7,280 nt of DNA from a bacterium (GCA_003230535.1 QIEW01000141.1:1-7280), one strand, 5' to 3'; shown: positions 1 through 6,091, counted from the first letter of the stretch. The notes: generated from the sequence alone by a model not told the origin. Numbers and translations: made by a program.

Positions 1-26
1 TGGATTCACGTTTGCACGGGAATGAC
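1..26. repeat. Imperfect palindrome resembling dispersed ATTCCC-type repeats
   Basis: The arms ATTCACGT (4-11) and ACGGGAAT (16-23) pair with one mismatch around a four-base loop. The flanks TGG and GAC match the widespread class of dispersed hairpins built on ATTCCC...GGGAAT (dRS3-like in Neisseria, and common in many environmental genomes). The palindrome is seen directly. Membership of a dispersed family is inferred from memory, since only one copy lies in this window. Confidence 0.4.
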
Positions 27-96
27 AAGAATCTGTATTTTCCGGTGAGGTTCTTGCATACAGCCCAAAAACAGATCCCCTTCCGATCTTTTCGAT

Positions 97-121
97 CTTT
101 CGGCTTGTCTCAAGCCGAAAG
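97..121. repeat. Perfect palindrome, copy 1 of a TTTCGGC...GCCGAAA family
   Basis: The 10-bp arms CTTTCGGCTT (97-106) and AAGCCGAAAG (112-121) flank a GTCTC loop. The core and the TGTCTCA centre recur in the hairpin at 5405-5430, which has GC changes at the stem base of the loop, so the two are members of one short repeat family. No T-run follows on either strand, which argues against an intrinsic terminator. It lies downstream of the SBBP gene in a non-coding stretch. Confidence 0.65.
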
Positions 122-151
122 TGTCAAGGGGAGCGGTACTGCCAAAGGATA

Positions 152-179
152 GGCGGAACCGGCTTCGCCTTGTTCCGCC
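152..179. repeat. Hairpin with 8-bp perfect stem
   Basis: GGCGGAAC (152-159) pairs with GTTCCGCC (172-179). The loop can itself fold as GGC-TTC-GCC (161-169). No T-tract follows. It is a second hairpin type within the repeat-rich left flank, unlike the TTTCGGC family in sequence. Confidence 0.5.
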
Positions 180-225
180 CTACTCCTACTCCTACTCCGC
201 TGCTGAGACTACTCCGTTGCTGGGA
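180..225. repeat. Short tandem repeats: CTACTC hexamers and a 17-nt doublet
   Basis: CTACTC occurs three times head to tail at 180-197. Overlapping the last hexamer, a 17-nt unit at 192-208 (CTACTCCGCTGCTGAGA) is followed at once by 209-225 (CTACTCCGTTGCTGGGA), with two transitions between the copies. The tract is non-coding and looks like slippage-derived sequence. Confidence 0.7.
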
Positions 226-227
226 CA

Positions 228-240
228 GGCCGAAACATCG
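228..240. repeat. Half copy of the TTTCGGC/GCCGAAA repeat
   Basis: GGCCGAAACATCG at 228-240 is identical to 5422-5434, which is the right arm and flank of the hairpin after secA. The left arm is absent here, so this is a partial or decayed copy. A short CCTTTG-T-CAAAGG palindrome follows at 246-258. From there to the end of the SBBP gene at 311 nothing further is recognisable. Confidence 0.5.
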
Positions 241-310
241 ATTCTCCTTTGTCAAAGGGGGAAATGAAATCCGTCAATTTCCAGTTGATTAGCAGGGATA
301 TTCAGGCTTC

Positions 311-1201
311 TTAATGATGCAACTTTACCGTGCAGTAATCACCCTCCATAGGTTGTGAACTGGATGTTCCGGTAAGTATAATGTGACCGGAATCAGTTAC
401 TGCCAAACCGGTAGCAATTTCACCTGTCTGATATCCGGAATTACCCAAGTCTAGAATATGGTGGAATTGTTCATTTCCATTGGTATCGTATTTTACTGTG
501 CAATAATTTCCAGACCAGTATTTATAATCGTAGGAAGTGCCGGTAATAATTATATTATCGTTTTTATCTAAAGCGAGACTACGGGGCGCTTCAACTCCAC
601 CGTTATCAAAAGATCTGCTCCATAGAATTGTGCCATCAGGAGCGGGTTTAATAGTGAGGTAATTTGTGCGCTCCCCACCTAAAAGTATTAAATTGTCTGA
701 TGAATCAACTTTTAAGAGTATTTTCCCCGGGACTGCCGGCGGTTCACTAACCACAAGCTTATCCATAAGCAAGCTCCCATCTGGACTAAACCGGAGCAAG
801 CGAGGGTTAAATTCCCTCTCAGGATAAATAACAAAGATTATATCATCAATAGAATCAATAGCTATCGAAGCGCCAGACCAGCTAGCATCGTAAGTTCCGC
901 TGTCATAGGAAGTACTCCATGCTGTGCTTCCATCAGGGGCATATTTTATAAAAAAGATATCGGTATTCCCCGAAATAAAACTAAAAAATGCACCGGCAAT
1001 CACTATGTTGTCAGCAGAATCAACGGCGATTCCGTAATCGAAAAAACTTAGTCCTTCAGGCTCATAGGTTTTGCTCCAAAGAAGGTCTCCCTCAGGATCA
1101 TACTTTACAGTTAAAAATAAAGAAGCCCATGTGACGGGATCCGAAACTATGCCAGTTACGATTATGTTGTCGTGAGAGTCCAATACCACTCCGGTTAACA
1201 A
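311..1201 (-). CDS. SBBP-repeat beta-propeller protein, N-terminally truncated
   Basis: The 296-residue product is built of about six repeats of roughly 46-57 residues. Each has a core like (V/A)DSxDNIIVTG followed by a strand like VKYDPDGxxLWSxxY. Cores begin near residues 5, 57, 112, 162, 208 and 265. This is the SBBP beta-propeller pattern, known from secreted or surface proteins of unknown function. The C-terminus (GDYCTVKLHH) looks like a natural last strand. The start does not: the frame opens with a TTG inside the first repeat, an in-frame TAG lies three codons upstream, and there is no signal peptide or Shine-Dalgarno. Upstream frames show no further repeats. I infer a gene fragment that has lost its 5' end. 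The repeat class is fairly sure, the expression doubtful. Confidence 0.6.
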   Translation of the reverse strand: MLTGVVLDSHDNIIVTGIVSDPVTWASLFLTVKYDPEGDLLWSKTYEPEGLSFFDYGIAVDSADNIVIAGAFFSFISGNTDIFFIKYAPDGSTAWSTSYDSGTYDASWSGASIAIDSIDDIIFVIYPEREFNPRLLRFSPDGSLLMDKLVVSEPPAVPGKILLKVDSSDNLILLGGERTNYLTIKPAPDGTILWSRSFDNGGVEAPRSLALDKNDNIIITGTSYDYKYWSGNYCTVKYDTNGNEQFHHILDLGNSGYQTGEIATGLAVTDSGHIILTGTSSSQPMEGDYCTVKLHH

Positions 1202-1439
1202 GGAACCCGCCTAACATATTATACGATAAGATATTAACAACAATAGGTCAATACAATTCTACTGGATTATATAACACCTAAATTGTGGTCAGTTTCAAGA
1301 CCTGACGAACTTGAAATCTATCGGAATATGGAGAATATAGGAACGCTCATCCTTTTTTAAACCTAAGTTGAGCGATTTTAATTATATCATTTCAATATCC
1401 AAAGTGAGAACTTTTACCCTATTTTGAGCATCTCTTTTA

Positions 1440-1448
1440 TGTTATAAT
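1440..1448 (+). promoter_or_regulatory. Extended -10 promoter for hpt
   Basis: TGTTATAAT is a perfect extended -10 element (TGn followed by TATAAT). No good -35 box lies at 16-18 nt; a TTGAGC at 1424-1429 is only 13 nt away, and extended -10 promoters often do without one. It would start RNA near 1455, giving a leader of about 25 nt before the TTG start. The same nine bases occur upstream of secA. Confidence 0.55.
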
Positions 1449-1464
1449 CCAACTAACAATCAAG

Positions 1465-1470
1465 CTGGGG
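1465..1470 (+). promoter_or_regulatory. Shine-Dalgarno deciding the TTG start of hpt
   Basis: CTGGGG lies 8 nt before the TTG at 1479. The nearer ATG at 1475 is in another frame and reaches a stop after five codons, so TTG is the only sensible start. Confidence 0.45.
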
Positions 1471-1478
1471 ACATATGT

Positions 1479-2048
1479 TTGCTGACGTTTGATCAAAGTG
1501 CAATAAAGCAGGTATTTTCAGCGGAAGAGATCCTCTACAGGGTTAAAGAATTGGCTCTGGATGTCTATCGTTTCTACGAGAAGCAAAGGGAGGATTTTGT
1601 AATACTCTATCTGGAAAAGGGCGCCCGGATCTTTGCGGAAAATCTCCAGCAGGAGATTATCAGACTTGACGCTAACCCTGGAATATATCGAGGTCTTACT
1701 TCTATAGCCGCCAGTAGAACCACAGGCATGGGTTTTGTGGATGAAGTACGGCTGGAAGGTTTTTGTCCGCAAGAGTTAGCCGGTAGAAATATCCTCCTGG
1801 TGGAAGATATAATAGATCAGGGAGTTACTCTGGCTGCGATCCTCGGGCAGCTTAACGGCGTAGCAAAGAGTTGTCAGGTTTGTGTGCTGGTTGATAAAAT
1901 AGAGGACCGCACGAAGTCCGTCAAACTTGATTATGTCGGTTTCCAGATTACTGAAGGCTGGGTGGTCGGTTTTGGAATGGATGTGGATGAATGGGGCCGG
2001 GACTTGCCTTTTATCGGCGTAGTTGACTCTCTCCCAAATTTTTCATAA
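1479..2048 (+). CDS. hpt: Hypoxanthine phosphoribosyltransferase-like protein (divergent)
   Basis: Type I phosphoribosyltransferase of the HPRT branch. The family joins hypoxanthine or guanine to PRPP to give IMP or GMP in cytosolic purine salvage. The order of motifs fits: FSAEEILYRVKELA (13-26), an EKGARIFAENL loop (46-56, equivalent to LKGG), the PRPP motif ILLVEDIIDQGVTL (105-118), LVDK (137-140), DYVGF (151-155) and GFGMDVDEWGRDLPFIGVV (164-182). The length, 189 residues, is normal or slightly long. Two active-site features differ: the PRPP loop reads D-Q-G where T or S normally sits between D and G, and the flexible-loop Ser-Tyr is replaced by an ASRTTGMG segment (78-85). The base specificity is therefore uncertain. 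It has its own promoter and is separated from secA by 159 nt. Confidence 0.8.
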   Translation: MLTFDQSAIKQVFSAEEILYRVKELALDVYRFYEKQREDFVILYLEKGARIFAENLQQEIIRLDANPGIYRGLTSIAASRTTGMGFVDEVRLEGFCPQELAGRNILLVEDIIDQGVTLAAILGQLNGVAKSCQVCVLVDKIEDRTKSVKLDYVGFQITEGWVVGFGMDVDEWGRDLPFIGVVDSLPNFS

Positions 2049-2188
2049 AATCACATTCAATTTAGGATATGGAAGCCGTCTTTTATCTAAACCTGCCTGG
2101 TGACGACGCTGCTAATCACTTGCCAACCTAGTAAAAACCAATACTTAGTAGATTTCTCAGGCGAACTATTTTTATAAACAATTTATTA

Positions 2189-2197
2189 TGTTATAAT
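2189..2197 (+). promoter_or_regulatory. Extended -10 promoter for secA
   Basis: TGTTATAAT here is identical to the element before hpt. The six bases at -35 spacing (TTTTTA, 2169-2174) are a poor match. RNA would start about 6-10 nt downstream, near 2204-2208, at or just before the ATG at 2208. No Shine-Dalgarno fits in that space, so the transcript would be leaderless or nearly so. The rest of the hpt-secA spacer (2049-2188) shows no gene and no clear terminator. Confidence 0.5.
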
Positions 2198-2207
2198 TAC
2201 CTCAATT

Positions 2208-2309
2208 ATGATCCAGAATTTATTTAAGAAGATTATCGGCACAAAATAACCGTATGTCGAGGCGGCTTCTGCTTTAGAGTCCCAGGTCAAGCAGCTTACC
2301 GACGCCCAG
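2208..2309 (+). pseudogene. secA: Disconnected N-terminal coding segment of secA
   Basis: ATG at 2208 opens a frame reading MIQNLFKKIIGTK, a typical SecA N-terminus, then TAA at 2247-2249, then PYVEAASALESQVKQLTDAQ in the same frame, running straight into the long secA frame at 2310. Family SecAs have about eight more residues here (of the kind xERxxKRLQ between GTK and PYVE), so the TAA probably marks the joint of a roughly 24-nt deletion, not a simple point mutation. No ATG, GTG or TTG lies in frame between the stop and 2310. The SecA homology on both sides of the stop is seen directly. The deletion size is inferred from remembered family sequences. Confidence 0.6.
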
Positions 2310-5300
2310 ATGCGGGAGCGGAGCGAGCAGTTTCGGGCGCAAATCCAGGAGAAAACCGCCTCTGCTCAGAATGATGATGAGCGCCAGAGGCTGGAGCAGG
2401 AAGTATTGGATGAGGTATTGCCCGAAGCGTTTGCCTTGGTCAGGGAAGCCGCCCTGCGCACTTTGGGTCTGCGGCACTTTGATGTGCAGATTATGGGGGG
2501 GAAGGTGCTCCATGAGGGCAAGATTGCCGAGATGAAGACCGGTGAAGGAAAGACCCTGGTGGCTACGCTTCCGACGTATCTTAATGCCCTCACCGGCCGG
2601 GGCGTGCATTTAGTTACCGTAAACGATTTTTTGGCGATGCGCGACTGTGGTTGGATGGGGCCTATTTACCATCTGCTGGGGGTATCGCTGGGTGTGCTGG
2701 CCCATGAAAGCTCTTATGTTTATGACCCCGAGTATACCGATACACACAAAAAAGACGAACGGCTCCAACACCTCCGGCCCATCACCCGCAGAGAAGCCTA
2801 CCACTGCGATATTACTTACGGTACCAACAACGAGTTTGGCTTTGATTATCTGCGGGATAACATGAAATTTTCCCTGGAGGAATATGTTCAGCGGGGGCAT
2901 TATTACGCGAGCATCCTGATTGACGAAGCCCGCACACCGCTGATAATCTCAGGTGAGGTGGAGCATCATACCGGTCAAAACTATGTAACCTATAGACCTT
3001 ATGTGGAAGAGTTGGTCAGGCACAAACAACAACAGTTGGTGGAAGACTTGCTTAAACAGGTGCGCCAGATGGATGACGGCAACCCCGATGGATTGTATGA
3101 GCGGGCGGAGATTCTGCTTAAGATGAAATATGCCGCCCCTAAACATGAGGGGGTTTTGCGCCTAATGGAGGATAAACATCTTCGGAAGGCTGCTCAGGAG
3201 ATAGAGTCAAACTATAATATGGACAAAAAACTCTCTACCGTCCTGGACGATAGTATTTACTTTACCATCAATGAAGAAAGTAAAACTGCGGAGCTAAACA
3301 AATTAGGTCGGGAGTTTATGGCCGGCCGGCATCCCAAAGCTTTTACAACATTACTTTCCCATGGCGAGTCATTCCATGATCAAATCTACCAGGTACAAAA
3401 CGACCCGGAGCTGTCCTCAATGGAAAAGGAGCGACATATCCAGGAGCTGGAACATCAAATGGAGGAGGGGCTATCTTTGGAGCATGATGTAAACCAGCTC
3501 CTAAAAGCCTTTACTATGTATGAGCGGGAAGTTGACTATATCCTTAAGGATAATGAAGTTATCATCGTGGATGAGTTCACCGGACGGATGATGCCGGGGA
3601 GGCGCTGGAGCGACGGTCTGCATCAGGCCATCGAGGCCAAAGAAGGCGTGCAGGTAGCCAAAACCAACCAGACTTTAGCCACCATCACCCTCCAGAACTA
3701 TTTCCGGATGTATCAGAAGCTGGCCGGTATGACTGGCACCGCCGATACTGAAGCGCCAGAATTCAACAATATTTATAAGCTGGATGTAGTAGTCTTACCC
3801 ACCAACAGACCGCTTATCCGCTGTAATTCCCCGGATGTCATTTACCGGACCGAGCGGGAGAAATTTGATGCCGTAGTGGATGAGATAGAGGGGCTGCATG
3901 AGATGGGCCGGCCGGTGCTGGTGGGGACTATTTCGATAGAGAAATCCGAGCAACTCTCAAAGCTAATGAAGAAAAGAGGGGTTAAGCATGAGGTGCTGAA
4001 CGCCAAATATCATGAGCGGGAAGCGGAAATAATCTCCCAGGCCGGCAGGGTTGGCGCGGTGACTATTGCAACCAACATGGCCGGTCGGGGCACAGACATT
4101 GAACTGGGGGGTAAAAGCCCGGCCTTCAGCGATGACCCGGAATTTAAGAAGCGGAGAGCGGCCTGGGAAAAAGAGCATCAGCGAGTATTAAATAAGGATT
4201 TTCAGGAAAAATTTTTGAAAGAATATAATCGCAAATTTTCGGATCATTGGCGCAAAGAAGCGCTGAACTTTAAAGAAATCTCCGATATTGTCTGCGGTGT
4301 CAGGGGCGATAAGAACACTGAAGTTGATTTAGAAATCAACAAATTAGGCGGTTTGCATATCATTGGAACCGAGCGCCATGAAAGCCGGCGGGTTGACGAC
4401 CAGTTACGCGGCCGCTCAGGACGTCAAGGCGATCCCGGCTCATCCAGATTTTACCTTTCCCTGGAGGATGACCTGATGCGCATTTTCGGGGCCGAACGTA
4501 TCTCCAACATCATGCTGCGCCTGGGGATGGAGGAAGGCGTGCCCATTGAGCATAACATGGTCACTAAAGCGATCGAAAATGCCCAAAAGCGAGTGGAAGC
4601 GCACAACTTTGACATCCGTAAGCGTCTGTTGGATTATGATGATGTGATGAACAAACAGCGGGAGGTTGTTTACGGCTGGCGCAGAGAGGTGCTGGAGTCG
4701 GATGACCTCAAGGATGAGGTGCTGGAGATGCTGGAGGCATTGACAGGAGACTATGTGGATACTTACGCTACCGCCGGAACACATCCTGAGGATTGGGATT
4801 ACCGGGGCCTGGAGGAAATCCTTCAACGCCAGGTGGGGGTCTTTGTATCCGCTAAGGAACTGGAACAGCGGGAGCTCCCTCGGGAAGCTTTGCAGGAGGA
4901 AATACACTCTCTGGTGCTGGCGGCCTACCAGGAGCGGGAAACCAAACTTGGGGAGCCGATGATGCGCCACCTGGAAAGGCTGGTCATGCTCCAGGTGATC
5001 GACAATTTTTGGCGGGATCATCTCCTGGCTATGGATCAGCTAAAAGAAGGCATCGGGTTACGGGGTTACGGCCAAAAAGACCCTCTGATTGAGTATCAGA
5101 AAGAGGGTTTTGGCATGTTTACCCAAATGATGCAGGAAGTAAAGTATGAAGTAGTGCGGCATATGTTCCGAATGCGGACTCCCGAGGAAGAGGAGGAACT
5201 GGAGCAACGCCGCCAGCAGCAGGTGCTGGCTCAACTCCGACAGCGGGCGCATACTCCGGAGAGGAAGACCAGCCCCAAAGTAGGCCGCAACGCTCCCTGC

Positions 5301-5345
5301 CCCTGCGGCAGCGGCAAAAAATATAAAAAATGCTGCGGAAAATAG
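2310..5345 (+). CDS. secA: Preprotein translocase ATPase SecA, lacking the Walker B/DEAD motif
   Basis: SecA drives preproteins through the SecYEG channel at the inner membrane. From the ATG at 2310 the frame gives 1011 residues. Visible features are Walker A GEGKT (78-82), TYGTNNEFGFDYLRDN (169-184), an enlarged cross-linking domain (about 216-393), VNQLLKAFTMYEREVDY (394-410), IVDEFTGRMMPGRRWSDG (419-436), MTGTA (474-478), ATNMAGRGTDIELGG (587-601), an insert (about 602-678), HESRRVDDQLRGRSGRQGDPG (690-710), a helical scaffold region around 750-910, and a C-terminal zinc site CPCGSGKKYKKCC (997-1009). Conserved SecA reads HYA-(I/L)VDEVD-SILIDEARTP; here HYYA (197-200) joins SILIDEA (201-207) directly, so the catalytic DEVD acids are missing. 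The start at 2310 has no Shine-Dalgarno and loses about 40 N-terminal residues; the true start was probably 2208. SecA identity is certain, but activity as written is doubtful. Confidence 0.93.
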   Translation: MRERSEQFRAQIQEKTASAQNDDERQRLEQEVLDEVLPEAFALVREAALRTLGLRHFDVQIMGGKVLHEGKIAEMKTGEGKTLVATLPTYLNALTGRGVHLVTVNDFLAMRDCGWMGPIYHLLGVSLGVLAHESSYVYDPEYTDTHKKDERLQHLRPITRREAYHCDITYGTNNEFGFDYLRDNMKFSLEEYVQRGHYYASILIDEARTPLIISGEVEHHTGQNYVTYRPYVEELVRHKQQQLVEDLLKQVRQMDDGNPDGLYERAEILLKMKYAAPKHEGVLRLMEDKHLRKAAQEIESNYNMDKKLSTVLDDSIYFTINEESKTAELNKLGREFMAGRHPKAFTTLLSHGESFHDQIYQVQNDPELSSMEKERHIQELEHQMEEGLSLEHDVNQLLKAFTMYEREVDYILKDNEVIIVDEFTGRMMPGRRWSDGLHQAIEAKEGVQVAKTNQTLATITLQNYFRMYQKLAGMTGTADTEAPEFNNIYKLDVVVLPTNRPLIRCNSPDVIYRTEREKFDAVVDEIEGLHEMGRPVLVGTISIEKSEQLSKLMKKRGVKHEVLNAKYHEREAEIISQAGRVGAVTIATNMAGRGTDIELGGKSPAFSDDPEFKKRRAAWEKEHQRVLNKDFQEKFLKEYNRKFSDHWRKEALNFKEISDIVCGVRGDKNTEVDLEINKLGGLHIIGTERHESRRVDDQLRGRSGRQGDPGSSRFYLSLEDDLMRIFGAERISNIMLRLGMEEGVPIEHNMVTKAIENAQKRVEAHNFDIRKRLLDYDDVMNKQREVVYGWRREVLESDDLKDEVLEMLEALTGDYVDTYATAGTHPEDWDYRGLEEILQRQVGVFVSAKELEQRELPREALQEEIHSLVLAAYQERETKLGEPMMRHLERLVMLQVIDNFWRDHLLAMDQLKEGIGLRGYGQKDPLIEYQKEGFGMFTQMMQEVKYEVVRHMFRMRTPEEEEELEQRRQQQVLAQLRQRAHTPERKTSPKVGRNAPCPCGSGKKYKKCCGK

Positions 5346-5516
5346 TGGCCACCCGCAAGCAAGCCCCTTAGTGAGTGTAACCTTAACTTATCACTTTTAT
5401 AGTAGTTTCGGCCTGTCTCAGGGCCGAAACATCGGGTCATTAACAATGATTACCTCATATTGCAAAAATCTAACCGGACATTTCTGGCTAAAGGGATAAT
5501 TTCTATCTCTCTCACT
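5346..5516. other. Convergent spacer between secA and nusB
   Basis: secA (rightward) and nusB (leftward) end towards each other here. Apart from the palindrome at 5405-5430 the stretch shows no coding frame. No GC-rich stem followed by a T-run is visible on either strand, so where the two transcripts end is not evident. Confidence 0.5.
5405..5430. repeat. Palindrome, copy 2 of the TTTCGGC...GCCGAAA family
   Basis: The 9-bp arms GTTTCGGCC (5405-5413) and GGCCGAAAC (5422-5430) surround TGTCTCAG. The element shares its core and loop with 97-121, and its right arm plus ATCG with 228-240. GTAG at 5402-5405 overlaps the foot of the stem, recalling the tetranucleotide beside REP elements; a link to a RAYT transposase is speculative and no such gene is in the window. 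It could serve as a bidirectional RNA 3' end for secA and nusB, although it has no T-tract. Confidence 0.65.
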
Positions 5517-5945
5517 TTATTTTTGTTCCGGTTCTTTCTCCAAACCACTTTCTCCGGCAATTTTATCCAAGATACCGTTAATAAATTTGGCGGATTTGGT
5601 ATCACTATATTTCTTGGCGATTTCCAACGCTTCGTTAATGCTGACCTTTGGCGGAATGTCCTCCCTGAATAGAATTTCGTAGGTCGCCAGCCGCAGGATA
5701 TTGCGGTCTACTACCGCCATCCGCTCCAGCCTCCAGTTAATTGCCTGCTTAGAGATATGCCGGTCAATTATGGATAGCTGCTCTATGGTTCCCCACACCA
5801 ACTCAGCAGCAAATTCCTGCTGTTGGGGCAGGCAGGGGTGTTCCTGCCAAAACAGCTCAATTTTTTCCTGGGGATTATCCTGGTCAAAGTCAAGCTGAAA
5901 AAGAAACTGAAAAGCGTGTTCTCGCGCCTTCCTGCGGGCTCCCAT
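5517..5945 (-). CDS. nusB: Transcription antitermination protein NusB
   Basis: NusB binds NusE (ribosomal protein S10) and boxA RNA as part of the antitermination complex on rRNA operons, in the cytoplasm. The 142-residue length is normal for the family. The N-terminus MGARRKAREHAFQFLFQLDF is the typical R-x-AR-x-x-A-x-Q-x-L-x-Q-D helix with the RNA-binding basic patch. WRLERMAVVDRNILRLATYEIL (71-92) and SINEALEIAKKYSDTKSAKFINGILDKI (102-129) are the signature helices. The start is fixed by this homology; no Shine-Dalgarno precedes it. The purN-like gene lies upstream on the same strand, so cotranscription is likely. The frame is intact and shows none of the lesions seen in secA and the purN-like gene. 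Confidence 0.95.
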   Translation of the reverse strand: MGARRKAREHAFQFLFQLDFDQDNPQEKIELFWQEHPCLPQQQEFAAELVWGTIEQLSIIDRHISKQAINWRLERMAVVDRNILRLATYEILFREDIPPKVSINEALEIAKKYSDTKSAKFINGILDKIAGESGLEKEPEQK

Positions 5946-5959
5946 GTTACTATAGTCAA

Positions 5960-5987
5960 TTAGAGGTTAGAGATTAGGGTTCAGGGA
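5960..5987. repeat. Degenerate heptamer tandem repeat upstream of nusB
   Basis: Four 7-nt units follow each other: TTAGAGG, TTAGAGA, TTAGGGT and TCAGGGA. A looser unit, ATAGGGT, follows at 5995-6001. The tract fills most of the 75-nt spacer between the former end of the purN-like frame and nusB, where a ribosome-binding site would otherwise be expected. Confidence 0.55.
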
Positions 5988-6020
5988 GTAAAGAATAGGG
6001 TTGGAAATTAATCCCTCGGC

Positions 6021-6091
6021 CTATAATTCAGACATCTCCCATCCGCCGGACAGTGGTTGTTCCTTAAACCAAACCCGGCCGGTCTTTATCC
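6021..6091 (-). pseudogene. Displaced C-terminal tail of the purN-like gene
   Basis: If one copy of the 17-bp duplication at 6088-6121 is removed, the purN-like frame continues past ...ARGNLRI with 21 more residues (KTGRVWFKEQ then PLSGGWEMSEL) to a TAG at 6021-6023. The protein would then be 268 residues long. The tail has coding-like composition and ends close to nusB, so I infer that it was the original C-terminus. As the sequence stands it is out of frame and untranslated. Confidence 0.6.

Larger units (their letters stand above)
1202..1478. other. AT-rich intergenic region between SBBP fragment and hpt
   Basis: No coding frame resembling either neighbour was found. On the minus strand a TATAAT (plus positions 1218-1223) lies just before the SBBP frame, but a TTGACC upstream of it is 22 nt away, too far for a normal promoter. 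On the plus strand the region ends in the hpt promoter and ribosome-binding site. No clear intrinsic terminator is visible. Confidence 0.4.

Noticed and set aside
180-225. CRISPR-like or other spaced repeat array
   Set aside because: The units are directly adjacent with no spacers and no cas genes are present; it is simple tandem repetition.
1218-1260. Minus-strand promoter for the SBBP frame (TATAAT with TTGACC)
   Set aside because: The two boxes are 22 nt apart, beyond the usual 16-18, and the downstream frame has no credible start, so the match is probably chance in AT-rich DNA.
2247-2249. TAA in secA as a recoded codon
   Set aside because: Known recoding for selenocysteine or pyrrolysine uses TGA or TAG, no recoding structure is apparent, and about eight family residues are missing at this spot, so a deletion joint fits better.
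2253-2276. ATG at 2253 as an alternative secA start
   Set aside because: It is in another frame and reaches TAG after seven codons, while the SecA-like residues are in the frame of 2208 and 2310.
4440-5021. Minus-strand open frame of 193 codons inside secA
   Set aside because: It lies wholly antisense to a strongly conserved part of SecA and its translation shows no family motif. It is a by-product of the codon use of secA.
5405-5430. Intrinsic terminator for secA or nusB
   Set aside because: The stem is good, but no T-run follows on either strand and the same hairpin occurs elsewhere, so a repeat element is the better description.
5460-5672. Plus-strand open frame of 70 codons over the nusB end
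   Set aside because: It overlaps nusB antisense, has no homology-like pattern, and the conserved NusB frame explains the DNA.
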